Assembly (NCBI GenBank): GCA_026874595.1
Contig: CM049317.1
Coordinates: forward strand, 50,120,401-50,184,400
Reading direction: 5' to 3'
DNA length: 64,000 nucleotides
Source of the DNA: Sipunculus nudus
Lineage: Eukaryota > Annelida > Sipuncula > Golfingiida > Sipunculidae
The notes below the pieces were generated by a model that was given only the letters and a program-made list of their open reading frames with translations, was not told the origin of the DNA and searched no databases. Below, in pieces: positions 46,801-59,745 of this stretch; the stretch's first letter is position 1; each line of letters starts with the position of its first letter. The position numbers and the translations under genes are program-made.

Positions 46801-49800
46801 ATTCCTGAATGTTACTCATAAATGGAATCGGAAAACGGTAGAATGCGACGCTAAAATAGTATCTTATTACGTTGTTGCTAACATCTACATCAAATTACGC
46901 ATTTTATATACTGACTTGAAATAAATGTCAAAAGACCATACCCCTACAATAAGATGAACTGAACTCAACAAATACCATAGAAAAAAATTGGTACTATGAG
47001 CTATTCACAGTCTCATGCCGTCAACTATTTTCAATGTTCGCGTTAAAGTTTTTGATTATGCTGTATTAATGCATGGGCCCGGTAAAACTCGTATCCCGCA
47101 CTCTATATACAATATTTTGCTAATTGTGCGAGCTGAGGCTGCCTTGTGATGGATGACTACTTCGATGAGAGGGACATTTTTTAATACCTCCTCAAACAAA
47201 GAAAGTGTGACAAATCCTAAAAGACCGTAAACCTTCTTTTGTGTTTCTATGATACAGACATTACCGATGCCTTTTAACTAAGAGCGGTTCATCTTTTTTT
47301 AATAATCAGTGTATGTAACACGTGTATAGTATGTTTATTAGACAATTAATCAAAAGCGGCCAGGATTATAACCATGAAATCTACTAGTCAACAGCTGATA
47401 ATCAGCGTCTGAAATCACAAACCCTTGAATAGATTGATTATATGTAGAAATTTATAATGCATTTATGCCGGTTTTGTTAACCGCAGGCCAAATGTTATGC
47501 ATATTCTGGGTGAGTGGGGATCAAAATATTTTCCCGGAATGTTCTGTTTTTCGAAAACCAATGACACAAAGTTTCCATTTAATATTCTATTTCAAACTAT
47601 TATGGTCTCACCATTACAGACTGTAGTGACAGCGCATCCATAGACACATATTGTTATATCCTCGGAAATGCCAGCTGGAAACATGCCCAAGAGAGATGTA
47701 ACAGCTACGGAAGTGACGTAGGTCTACCTGAGGACCAATCTCGAGAGGATCATCAGCGTCTGCTCAAAACCATGGCTGACCTGAAGCTAGAGACCATTTG
47801 GCTCTCACTGAGGAAAAAGGAACTGGACAAATGGACCTGGATAAACAATGGTTCAGGTTAATATCAAATGTTTCGCCACTTATACATAAACAAAATAATA
47901 TCATTTTAAAAGTCGACACATTGCAACAGCATAACAGGTTGGGTACTCTTAGTCATGTAACTTTAATATGGATACTGTTTATAGTCATGCTCGTCAAAGG
48001 TAGCACAGCTTGTAAAATGCCAAATATATAAAATCCATCAAATCCACCCAAAAATTATTTGAAATCCATATTAGGCCCATAAACTATATATCATTCTAAA
48101 TATGGTATAGAGTTCTTTCTGATAGTATACACCTTTCTGACGGTATGTATTTTTTTGTATGTTTCTCATTTATCATGTCTCTATCTAAATAAAACTGACA
48201 TTTTGATACTTTGATTCAATAACACCTTTGAGATTATGTCCTGTAGCTTAATATTAGTCGAGTAAAAGGTAGCTCACTACTAATGGGTGCTTAAAAAGCA
48301 TATCTTTTTTAAATATTACAAAGTCATGTGAATATAAACGAATACTAGAGAAACATGTATTGCATGAGAAAAAAACGCTGCACCGTGTTTAAAATAATAT
48401 AAACTTTATGGGGTCTATAATGAATTTAAATCAACTTAATTTTAGACATAGGTTATTTTAGCTAAATGGTTATCTTAATTACATCTGATACATTTGCCCT
48501 CAGGACGTTATCCCAGGAGGGGAGCGCAAGATGGCCGATGCGGAGTATATGTTTTGGTTGATGATGGCTTTGATGTAGACAAAGCTCACTGCTTTTCCTC
48601 AATGCCCTCCCAATACGCCTGCGTTCACAATGGTAATGCTATACTTGAACAATATGTCATTTCCTATTTGTTGCATTTTTTTCTTCTTCTATAATTAGCT
48701 TCTTACAGATATTTATTCTTATAATAATATGTCCTCTGTTTTCCGACATGTTCACCAATCAGCTTGCAGTTTTAAAAAATGTCTGTAAATGCCGCTCATG
48801 GTTGTGACAGTAGTTTATTAAAAACGTAACTGAAGTTGTTTCAAGAAAATTGGACATGTGTAAGAATATCGATTTTACTGATCCACACCTTAGAACTTTA
48901 AAGATACAATGAACAATGTCGTTTTCTCGGAGTTATGACTAGAAAATTACTCTGCTGATGTTTATGTATTTAGGAAATCATAGAAATTTTTTTCAGCAAA
49001 CGTTTTACTAGCACAAGCCTGAGTCTAGTTATGCTTTTACTGTTTAAATGAAGTTTGAGTAACTACTGTCCTATTTGAAATTAGAGGATACATCATTCAA
49101 TATGATTAATAGATTGGTCTAAGACCTCTAAATGTCACAGTCTGATAGATTAGGAAATAGGTAAACTACGATGAGAATGATTACTAAACCATATACATAT
49201 GTCAAGTTTAATATACATCTCTAGCAAGTTTCATAAGAACAGAGAGAAACTGTGAATCTCTCAAGATTTCTTCGTTTTGCTTTTGGAAATCGCCCTGCAA
49301 TACCTCCGCTCCGCGGTCGTACGCCTCAAATACTATGTCAAAAATATATCTCATCTGAAAACGTTTGTTACTTAATTTAGATATTTAGTATCAACAGTTA
49401 TGATATGAGCCTTAAACAAATGGGCATACAGACTGACTTTGACATAAAAAATATATGCATGTACGGACATCTCAAAATGAAGTAGTTTGCACATCAAAAT
49501 AGTCGTGCTAATAGACCAGTTCGCAGCAGGATTGACATCCTTTTGGAGAATGAATCATCTTTTATTTTCCAGGTTCCTTTTGCCCTTCTGTCGTCCCAAG
49601 GTATAACTGTATTATCGTAGACACAAAGCCAGTGACGCTGCACGGAGGTGTGTATGACTGGTTCACAGCAAGGGCCATGTGTCGCAGCATCCGGTCAGAA
49701 TTGGTTTATTATGAGAAAACTGGTTTTGAAAATCAATTCGGAAAAATTATGGAAGCCAGTCAAGCAGTATTTGTAGGACTGCACCGTGAGGAATGGCTCT

Positions 49801-52800
49801 TTCGTGGTCCTAAGGGAGGTAAGTAAACACCCCCCCCCCCCGATTAAAAAAAATCCTGATCAGCTGGCCATTCTATTTAAGTATAGCCATGGCCATTTCC
49901 GTCATATCTATCATTGCCTTGTAATCCTTCAAAAATATATTAACTTATAACAAACGCAACTTTTACTTTTAAACTTGTTTTAAATTGTACCACAGTATAT
50001 TGCATTAGCTTGCTACACTTACCTAGGCTGTTATGAGATTAGACTTTTTTCTATCGAGTAATATCGTTTATTTATTCATATAAAATCTTTGTAAATATGG
50101 GTTCTTTTATCCAGCATATCAAATCCGTACACAAGTTTACAGGTGCGGACAAATTCTATTTGTTGTTAGACCCAAAATGTTTTTGTCTCTGCCCTTTTAC
50201 AGATATCAGTGTGGGACGTCAAACTTTTTTCTCATATCTTTCACTATAAATTTCCGATTATAATTTCATATATATTTCTTAAGACCAAGTACTTAAAGAT
50301 AATAACAACACTTGTGCGAAAAAGGACATCATAGCGAACGAAAGTGTATACGGATTTTATTGTATTTTTAAAGATATTTGGCTGTGGCTTATATTGGTTA
50401 ATTTCTACTGTAAATCAAAATTTAAAAAAATAATGCCGTGGAAAGAAATTGACGATTGTGGTCCCACAGAAACCAACCTGATTTAGGCCTTAAATACATA
50501 AAAAATATGGCCTCAGATTCATGTTTGATTTTTTTAGCTTGCGGAACATCCATTTAACAAAGGGAACAGTCAGCATTTATATTAAGAAGTCTATATTTTA
50601 TTCATTTTGCTAACTCTTCCCTGCATCCAGATGAAGCAGATATGAAGACTGTATATTGGAAAAAGAGAGTTGAAAATAATCACAGTTGTGCCGTCTTGAA
50701 TCGCGTCAGTGAAATGTGGACTGCCTCAAGCTGTTACGCCCATCACCCCATTATCTGCCAAATTTGTAAGTCTACTTCACATGGCTACCCTACAAAATAA
50801 CATAGTAGAAAAGGTCATTAAATTAAAAGTTTAATGTATGTTAATACAAAGACCAAAAATGAAGTCAATCTGAAAATAGTTTAAATTCACATTCAAGGAT
50901 GCGTCGCATTTCCTAATATGGATTTACGAGGCTAATTTACAGTTGGTAATGAAAAGAACAACAACAAACATAGAAATCAAAGATGATTTATACGATCGGT
51001 ATGTTTGTACACTATATACACCATATGTCTTTACCTGAAAAAAAATGTATAACCAATGATGGCAGGTCAGTTATTAACGATTTGTCTTAGAAGTCCTTAC
51101 GGGAATTGTGAACATGGGGAATTCATTATATGAACATGCCATATTAATAGCTTCAGTAAATTTCAGTAAACACATTTTGATATTTCCGATAAGCCGAGCA
51201 TTCCATATGATGTTTACTGAAACACCCTGTTTATTACAAACGGTCGCTCTATGTGGTTATTGACCGTGATGACTTACGAAAGATAACGGGATTTGGGAAT
51301 ACTGTTGAGGACTCGAAATACCAAGACAGCCATTAATAAATAAATTTACGTGATTTGGGTCTAATATGTATTTTCTTTCATATTTGAAAATCTATTTCTA
51401 CCAAAGACAACCCCTCCGTCGACAACATACTAAGCAGTCAGTCTCATCGAAGCCCGACATGTGAAAGTGCCTATTCAAATACAAGTGTAAGAATGAATCG
51501 TGCAGATGACGGTAGGTTACTTCTAAGTTTGTAATATAATATAAATATATAATAAAAAAAAATGCAAAGTCCTGTATAACGAGGCGAGTGGAATGTAAAA
51601 GGCTTCAATATAGTTAACTGTACCACACCACAAAGAAACAAACTCAAATTAGGTACAACGTGTGATCAACAGATCTGATATGACAAATTGGGATGAATCT
51701 TCGACCTTCTTGGGTCTTATTCTATAATCCTCGAGTCTAAATTGAATACTTTAAAGACAAGTAAACTAAAGTTTTAGTACCGCGACCCACATGACCCTGC
51801 TCAAGTACAAGTAATATTTAAGTGCTATATGAAAATACAGTGTTAACGCTGGATATGCCTAGATGACAATAAGCCTAAGATTTTTTTTTTTTTTTTTACA
51901 AACTCCGAGAAGCCCTTTAACTTGCGTTTACTGCTTACAGGCAATACAGAAAAAGTAGAATGTATTTTTTTCTTATTATCGTCTCTTTTGGAAATACGAT
52001 TAATAACGTAAGCCTCAAGCAAACAGGTTTGTTTACTGTGCATCTACTCTTAGTACTTGTCAGTAATGAAAACCTTTTTTTTTTTTTTTGTTCGGTAATT
52101 TCTTAATTCTCTATTCCTTCACATTAATTCACTATGACTGACTTTAACACGCATGCTTATCCGCATTTGCAATTTATAACAAATATTTATACAGCGAATT
52201 CAGCTGAAAGTCCACTTCAAGTGGTGACATTTGTAAAATTGGCCTGTTTAATGATAGTATGTCAGGAAGGGAATGCTAAACAGTGATGTAGTCGAGTCTA
52301 CGCCTCTCCGAGTGCAAGTCCGAGTCCAGGCCACTCGATCCAAGTGATGTTGTCGAGTCTACACCACTCCAAATCCAAGTCCGAGTCCAATACAAATATT
52401 CTTAAAAAGCAATGTAAATTACACATTTCACATATCATGTATATTTTAAGTTAGTTGACACATGCTTGAACAGTAATGTTTAATTACATTTATAGCTCCC
52501 AGTGCTGAGCAAACCCTGGTATATATTCTTATATAATTTTTTAATGTCTTGTTTGTAGTACGCACATGTACATAAGTATTTATAATAGGTGACAGATCTT
52601 TTTCTACCGGACTCAAGATAGACTGGACCAATTTTTAGCCTTTATCTCAGTATCTCAGTATTTTTAGGTACTCGAGTCCAGGTCCGAGTACCTAAAAAGT
52701 GGTATCGAGTCCCAAACTCAAGTCCTACAACACAGATGGTAACCTTCCTATCTTAACTTCAGTGGATGCATGTCTGACGGCCAAGTGTGATTTTTTCTTA

Positions 52801-53915
52801 ATGTTACATGTCTCTTCCGTTTAGATTTTATTTTATTTATCTGTTTTTTTTTGTCTCTGTCTCTACACTGTTTAATTTTGATATACTGGTAGTTTATTTA
52901 AGAAAGGTGTGATCATGTGTTTTGCAACTACATACACACTTAACAACAGCTTTTCTTCGGAAACAATATGTATAAATTTTATAAGATTATGGCTATCGCT
53001 TGCTGAATAAATACTGTTTGGTTTATCGATTTCTTTAGGAAACCCACTCCTTCTTCTGGTTTCTCTTATATTCGTCGGTGTGATGATGACGTGTGTCATA
53101 TTAAGGTTCCTAGCGGGGCGTTGATGTGGCATTAGGAACAGGTGATTATAATAATATATAAAGATGCTTACAGAACCTGCAGCTGAGTGGATAGAATGAT
53201 TGAAACTTAAGAAGTCAAATTCGTGGGAGCCTTGGTATCATTGTAGAATACGACAATACGACACGCAACTTCGGTTCTAATGTGCGTTCAAGCTAATCAA
53301 GGAAGTGAAATGTATCCATACGTTAAACCTTAAACTTCTTTGATCTCAAATGGTGTGTTTTCAATTTCTCTTATAACTTAAATAAACTAATAAACAATCA
53401 TCATGCAATCTTCTTTTTGAATGATATTGTAATTTTTGTTTACAGATAAACTGATCCAGAAACAGTTTTTCTTAAGGTATCCATTAATGTTCGAGCACGC
53501 AGTGTCAATATTTTCCTTTCGGTTAGTTACTTTTTGTGTTTGCAGAAGCACAAGACACGAAGATGATACTACATATTATGCAGAAATTAAAGACAATGAG
53601 TTTTTGGCCAATGATAACAAACAGAGATCAAAGCACAGAACTCAACAGGAAGGCAAATTAATCTCAGATGCCATCCAAGTTCCCTCCGACATAACGAAGA
53701 AGAATTTGCACGAAAATCAATCCCCCGGTAAACAATCACAAAGTAATTCCAGAGCGTTAAATTCAAACGAAAATCGGAGACATGGATGTAAAGGGGAATG
53801 TAAATCAATCACTGATTACGAAGAACGCGCAAACAATGCCGCAGAATATATGTACTGCCATCAGGTGAACACAGTACCTATAAGGACATCCGATGCCAGA
53901 TGTACTCAGGAGTAA
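43880..53915 (+). CDS. Gene B: two-CTLD transmembrane receptor with ITSM-like tail, complete
   Basis: Eight exons: 43880-43940, 47620-47856, 48504-48632, 49573-49818, 50631-50765, 51407-51511, 53039-53105, 53546-53915. All introns are GT-AG and every junction phase matches (phase 1 throughout, then phase 2 before the last), giving 1350 nt and 449 aa. Residues 1-16 are a signal peptide with ASA|E cleavage. CTLD1 is about 22-142 and CTLD2 about 143-269, both lacking EPN/QPD and WND, so calcium-dependent sugar binding is unlikely. A Ser-rich stalk covers about 270-304. A membrane span (L-L-L-L-V-S-L-I-F-V-G-V) covers about 308-326. The 122-residue tail has T-x-Y-A-E-I at 336-341. Sequons N-A-S, N-G-S, N-H-S and N-T-S lie outside the membrane. 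Likely a surface receptor; ligand unknown. Confidence 0.85.
44000..46150. other. Intron 1 region of gene B
   Basis: No coding exon seen. Holds a 22-bp perfect palindrome (45608-45629) and the GC-rich hairpin CCGGCAGTTTTTCCTGCCG near 45727. A diverged copy of the 40.7-kb segment is at about 44700-44900. Confidence 0.4.
46150..46613 (+). pseudogene. Second, broken copy of the signal-peptide exon and its flank
   Basis: 46553-46613 has the same 61-nt length, the same GCTGAAGATATAAA end and a GTAAGT donor as gene B exon 1, but codon 8 is TAG (46574-46576). The preceding GAGAGGGAGAGACAGACAGA tract and following text match the 43.1-kb and 56.6-kb flanks. It therefore looks like a duplicated promoter-plus-exon-1 unit that can no longer give a secreted start. 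Confidence 0.75.
52281..52735. mobile_element. hAT-like MITE in gene B intron 6
   Basis: The left end CAGTGATGTAGTCGAGTC and the reverse complement of the right end CTGTGTTGTAGGACTTGAG form imperfect inverted repeats rich in GAGTC. The flanking 8-mers ATGCTAAA and ATGGTAAC match at six of eight, a plausible decayed 8-bp target duplication. CAGTGTTGTAGTCGAGTC-type ends are common in hAT elements. No transposase. Confidence 0.6.
53546..53915 (+). other. Cytoplasmic-tail exon of gene B
   Basis: The acceptor TTTGTGTTTGCAG precedes the exon; its first base completes an arginine codon begun in the membrane exon. The tail is hydrophilic (many N, K, E, S, Q) and starts with D-D-T-T-Y-Y-A-E-I-K-D. 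T-x-Y-x-x-I matches the immunoreceptor tyrosine-based switch motif, which when phosphorylated binds SH2-domain proteins such as SAP or SHP phosphatases in vertebrates. Other tyrosines (D-Y-E-E, E-Y-M-Y) do not match an ITIM. The open frame upstream to 53436 is intron. Confidence 0.75.
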
Positions 53916-54623
53916 GGGTATGCCAGGCAGTTTGATAAATGTGATCCTAAAATGGTTAGTCTGGGTGATGATGACACAATCATGGTACCGAACCCCGTGT
54001 ATGTATCAGCAATGTAATCAACAAAAAGAGGAAGAACCAATCATGCATACAACTAGATGGAGGTTTAACCAAGAGTTATAGAATGGGCAATATTGTGTTA
54101 TATAAAATAGCTAAAATAACCATATAATTTCAGAAAATACCATTATGAAATCTATTCTTGGTGACATCCAATGAAATCCATTCGCATTTCCCGATACTTT
54201 GTTTCAGGTACATTGTATATTCAAAGCTGGACGGGAGTTATGGGCTCAGGCTTGTTAATGTATGGCTCAGTGATTCTTGATGATTTAATCAAATTCATCG
54301 TATTTAAAACTATAGTGTAGCGTTGTAGAAGAAACAGGCGCATGTATAATCAGTCTCTTTACACAACCATCGTTAAACATAGTTCCATTATTGATCTTGA
54401 AATTAAACGGGATTTTGATGATACATTTTCCTGAATTCGCTATGCAAGTTTTACTGCATTAACAATAGGATATAATTCTGGATATAAGTCTATATTTGAT
54501 AAAAATGTATTTATATATAACATTCCCACTGGCTTGAAATAACGGTGTCATTTACAAAGTGTTTTTAACTTTTTGTGTCTTCATGTTTTGTCAGTGTTTC
54601 TGGAAAAGTATTTCATTTTTATA

Positions 54624-54629
54624 AATAAA
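54624..54629 (+). terminator. Candidate polyadenylation signal of gene B
   Basis: First AATAAA I find after the stop codon, about 710 bp downstream. Weak evidence on its own in AT-rich DNA. Confidence 0.3.
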
Positions 54630-54639
54630 TGGCTGCGTT

Positions 54640-55950
54640 ATTCACGTGTACAGTCATCGCAACAAATGTTCAAGCTATACGTACATTTAATATACTTATT
54701 AATTCAAACATATTTGAACTAATTTGTTTCAGTAACAACAGGTAACGTTTCCCTGTGGCGAATCTTTGTGTATTAATAAAAGAAATAGCAATATTTTAAA
54801 ATGTGAAATTTATGTTAATAATTAAGGGTTTTAAGGTTATATCTGTTTAAACACTGAGTGTTACTCAAGGAGAACATCATAATCTACATGCAGCTGGACA
54901 GATTTTGTATGAATGACATATTTTACAAAGAGCATTCACAGGTAAAAAAAAAGTTTTGTTTCTATTCATATTAAACGGAAGATTAAATAAGTTATGAATC
55001 TTAGGCCTGAGGTTACCTTAATCACACACAAGCTTATTAATTTGCATATTGATTTACACATGACGGGTTGTCGCAATGCCTTCTCCCTCCCCCCCTCCCC
55101 GGCAATAAAAATTATTAGGAAAAAGAGCCAGAAATACAATTGATGATAGACCAGACCTAGAATGATATAGTTTTTACAGAATGAAAACTATAGATTAAAA
55201 AAAAAAACTTTTTCATACAACATATCCCATTGATACCCGATAAAAGTAACTTTCTTTACCCTTTCTGGTTTTCTGTTGCCCTTGGAAAAGGTTGCCGTTA
55301 CCAAGTGATGGACCGAGTTGCCTTTGGTTTAACGTAGAAAAGTAGAGATTGTGTGTTTTTGTATCGCGTACTCAACGCATATCAGCACTCAAGCACACAA
55401 CATAACTTAAGTCAGTGGCTAAAGAATAAGAGTTAATATTAATAGTCCGGGTGATGGTAGCGTAAATTGCTCAGGTGATGCGACATTTGCACAAAGGTAT
55501 GTCTAATCATTCTTAAATTTTCAGAGATGGAGCCGATGTAAACTGTACATAGAATAGCAACGGTTACTAAGCAACATGTTTTCCATAGCAACCAACATAT
55601 AAGATAAGATGCCTGCAGACTAGTTCAATCGAACAATTTTCATGTATTTCAACATCTGCTGTGTTGCTCTTTATACTAAAACCACCCTGGAGCAAATGCA
55701 ATATACACATCACAGGAGATGCTATGCAACACATTGTCCTTAGCAACCAAGCTTATTAATGTTTGCAGTCAAATTTTACTAACATTATAATGTAATTCAA
55801 TAGATATGGCCTTACTATTCATAATATCTTCAATCTGGAGCAAAAGACAACTGCAAATAGCTTTATAATGGTTGCGTAAAAAGGCTACGTATTTACCTAA
55901 TTGTAACACCATTTCTAACCTGTCAACTATTGTTACCTATTTTATAGCTG
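54640..55950. other. Intergenic stretch between genes B and C
   Basis: No supported exon. Contains a C-rich tract near 55085 and AT-rich sequence. Confidence 0.4.
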
Positions 55951-56019
55951 ATATTAATCTTTTTGACCAGTCGCTTGCAGAATATTGGTCAACCTGTTTC
56001 GGTCTGTGCGCTTTTAACC

Positions 56020-56420
56020 CCAGACTCAAAATATACAGGATGCGCTAACAATCTTCACAAACTGATGAATCTGTAATCGATTAATATGGTCAATATGTAA
56101 TCGAGGAATCATGGCAATAAATGTGTTACTTATTGAGGTACTGGAGCTTCTGTACATTTAAACAAATATTCTTGGTTTCAGAAACAGGCCCCATATGTCG
56201 GAAATACAAGTCACAGTGACATTATTTCAATTGGCAAATGAGATTTGTATTGGTCTCTAAAGATATTTAGTTAGAAGATTCCATGTCCAGCGGTTACAAT
56301 TTCAACCTGTTAACAGGCAGACGGATAGAAAGACACACGCACGGATGGACGAGTTGACAGACAGACTATTTAAAATAAAAGAATGATCGCTTTAGCTCTG
56401 GTGACTTTCAGTCAGCTTAG
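56020..56420 (+). repeat. Copy of the 42.6-42.9 kb repeat end
   Basis: Aligned with 42590-42930: both contain TCAATATGTAATCGARGAATC, CAGAAACAGGCCCCATATGT, and a GACGGATAG tail leading to TGATCGCTWTAGCTC. Marks the left side of the segmental duplication that produced gene C. Confidence 0.75.
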
Positions 56421-56559
56421 TTGAAAACTAAAGCTGTATTTCTACACTCATATGCAGGGAAAGTGTAACATTCGTGCAGGGAAAAGTGTAAAATTTGTGG
56501 TCATATAGCATTTCGTATTTCACGTATATCATTATAGCGGCTGAGGCTAAGAGTAGCGA

Positions 56560-57236
56560 TGGTAAAGACTGAAGGGGCACTGAACCAGGGTTACAAGTAG
56601 CATGAATTAAGTATGTCAGGACTCTGTGTGTGCGTGTGTGTGTGTGTGAGAGAGAGAGAGAGTAAAGTTGCCAGCACAGTTAACAATTGAGTAGTGCACA
56701 TTAAGCTTATGATTCCAATGCGTGAAGTGGTCCTATGCTGTCAGGGAAGTTTTCAGTAAAGAGTGTTCATCAGGTGTGAGGGCTTTGTTCGTTTTATATT
56801 ATTGGTTATATTTCCTATTTCGTTTTTACTAAACGTTATACACAATAAAATGACTCTAACCACTGAAATAAATTAGCTGCTTAATAATATACGAAACCTT
56901 ATTATGTGTTAACCACAGGTTCGTTTGGGGTACATTGATAAACACGTGGTTACGTACAGGGACTCAGACATAAAATAAACACGTTTTACGCTTGTATTCG
57001 CATGTTATCAAAGTTGTTTTTCTCTTTCCCCATCAGCCTGATAATTTGATTGTATCATTGGTAGTATACGTTAAAGGATATTACTAATAAAGTCATAATT
57101 AGTTATTTCTCTAACTAATTATCAGCTTTAACCTATGGGTATGCATAGGGTTATGATTACCTACCGATATCAGGTCCATAAAAGTAACTTGGTTGCAGGA
57201 TCCCATATCTCTCTGTCTATCTATCTATCAATCTAA
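56560..57236 (+). promoter_or_regulatory. Duplicated 5' flank of gene C
   Basis: Copy of 43080-43730, including a GTGTGTGTGAGAGAGAGAGA tract. It is cut off from gene C's first exon by a 3.2-kb insertion (57237-60446). Confidence 0.45.
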
Positions 57237-57713
57237 CATAGTTATTTTTTACAGCATTACATGTTAAAAGCAGGCATCCGTGTGGGATCTGACCAGTGAT
57301 AGGAGATAAATAAGATGTGGGTGGATGCCATCGCGAAATTTGAATTTGAAGGTCATCAAGGTCACAGGGTATAAAATTTCGTTTTTTTCCTTGTTTGGTG
57401 TAATATAGGCCATTTTTCATTTAAAATGTCTTTATATCAAATCGTTTTGTTGATTGCAAATACAAATTTAGTATTGCACACAGACAAACTTGTAATGAAT
57501 AAAAAGATGTACATAATTTACTACATATACCAATATAGGACTGTGGTTTCACTAATTTGTAACCGTATGTTTTCATTGTACATAGTCTGATCGTCCTGTC
57601 CGTGGGTTTATGTGTTTGTCTCTCATTCATCTCTGAAATATCTGAATGCACATACTTAAAACTTAATCATTTTATCATACATGGGCCACATTAGGAAGCT
57701 ATTTTTTGCAATA

Positions 57714-57733
57714 CAGCCACCAGAGGGCGCTGC
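57714..57733 (+). promoter_or_regulatory. Candidate CTCF-type site
   Basis: CAGCCACCAGAGGGCGCTGC agrees with the CTCF core CCASYAGRKGGCRC. CTCF is conserved in bilaterians. It lies inside the 3.2-kb TIR element. Confidence 0.35.
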
Positions 57734-59529
57734 AACTTTGACACGGCTACGTTTTGTTTTGTTATAGATGTCAGTTTGTTCTGTATGTTAACATGTACTG
57801 ACAATTTGATAGCAGTTTCTTTAAAAATATTAAGTTGATTACTCTGCAGTGATATAAACTTTTTATTGATTTCTTTTTGTCACGAAGCAGTCTCAGAGCA
57901 TTCTACAAATGTTTTATTTATGAGAGTGCTTACTGCTGCATAATAATTTTATACTGTCTTTTTCCAACTGGTTTAATTTATATTCAGAGCCTGAGAGAAT
58001 CCAAAAAACGCTAGCTTGTATATGCTACTATGACGACTAAAGTGATAAGAATAAAATAATAATAAAATATCATGACATAATGTATATCAATAATAAGATT
58101 TGTTATTGGATATCTCTGACTGATTAATATATTGCATGCATGAATATGAGTACCATTTAAGTCATATGGAAATATGATGACAGTAATAGTGACAGATAAC
58201 AATAATAATTACTTGGTAATTTGACTCCTATTGCCCTCTAGAGCTATATATATATATATCTTTTTCAGATAGTAGTAAATTCAAATATATCATCTATCAT
58301 GTTTGATTATTTACTATCCACTATTTTTCACCTTCATTATTAGTCGATCGGTATGCTGTTTATGTTAGATTTTGTGTTTATTTGAGTTAATCCTCTTTAA
58401 GCTGTTAATATCTTGAGATACAAAGCTTAGTGGCCTTTTGTGTAGGTTTAATGACAGATCTGGAGGTGTTATACAGATTCTTAACTCGGACATTTATCTT
58501 AAGTAGTCTACCATTTTATGTAATTTCAATTATCTGTTAACACATACAAGTATCTTTTAACACATACAGTTTTATCAGTATGATTATAAAGGCCAAAACA
58601 CACATCAAGCATCAATTCTGGTTAAATCGCTTCACTGTATTTAACAATTAATCTTGAGCAATTAATATGCAGATATGACAGGCACATCCTCCATGATGCC
58701 TGCTAATGATATGCGATTGTAAAAATTAAAAAGTTGCTTTACGAAAATGGAGGTGGTTCCCTCTACTACAAATTCCTTTTAAAAGGTTTAATTAGTAAAT
58801 AAATGTATTATACATATTAAGCAGGGAGATTAGGGGGTTCCTTGTACCCCACACTAAATTTATAGGACCAGCTTTTGACGTTCCCAAAGTGTCTATAACA
58901 TATGGCTATAAAGAAAAATAAAGAAAAGGTGCCAAAATAAACAACGGTAGTGGTCTCTGATAACCATCTACTGATTACAGATCCTTTATACCTATAGTTA
59001 CCTACACCTTCTATCAGCAAATAAATAATAGGAAAATTAACACTGTCACCTTAAAAGAGCATCTGTTTGTACTGTGTACATGTAACTATCAAAAGATAAT
59101 TGAAGAGCCTGTTTTTTTTTTATTATTTTTCAAATTATTCTGGCGTCCAATTAGAGTGTAGTGAACCCTGAAAAATTGGTTTCCTCGAGTTCAGGTTGCA
59201 GGCATGGTGGCATATATTGTGTCTCCGTTTCATCATTTTACCGTCTTATATTGTATCAAATCCCTTACGTTAAGTATGAACTGAACCATGGATTAGTTAC
59301 ACTATTCGTGAGGGTGCCTGAATAGCTTATATTGGTGATTAATGCCACCAAATGATTCTTTTTGAACTTAAACACGATGGTCCAATAAAACATTTATATT
59401 TTATTACTAATAATAAAATGATAGAAATCGCTTATATTGTCATTGTGGAGCTATTTTCAGAGCCTTTTTCAATGTTTCAGTATGCGTTCTAACTTTAAAT
59501 ATGAAACGTCCATCCAGGGTCTTCTGCCG

Positions 59530-59745
59530 AAGCGTATCCAGAGGAGGGGTCGAGGGGGTTCGGACTCCTCCCCCCCCCCCCCCTCTCGCCATCTTTCAGC
59601 TGCCGCAACTTTTCTTTAAGGGGTTCAGACCAATTATTACGGCCTGGACACCCTTTTCCGGACATGGGGCTGGGGACCTTTTTTTTAGGTTCTATTATTA
59701 GTCCGTCTGACTTGGACCCCTCCTTTTCCTAAATCCTGAGTCCGC
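59530..59745. mobile_element. Small GC-rich MITE-like insert
   Basis: The left part GCGTATCCAGAGGAGGGGTC and the reverse complement of the right part (GCGGACTCAGGATTTAGG, then AGGAGGGGTCC) are weak inverted repeats with the GCGKAYCCAG/GGAGGGG style of hAT-like elements. Contains a C13 tract. Borders are approximate. Confidence 0.35.

Noticed and set aside
53436-53545. N-terminal extension of the tail ORF as a separate gene
   Set aside because: This part is intron: a strong acceptor at 53541-53545 and exact phase agreement with the membrane exon place the exon start at 53546.
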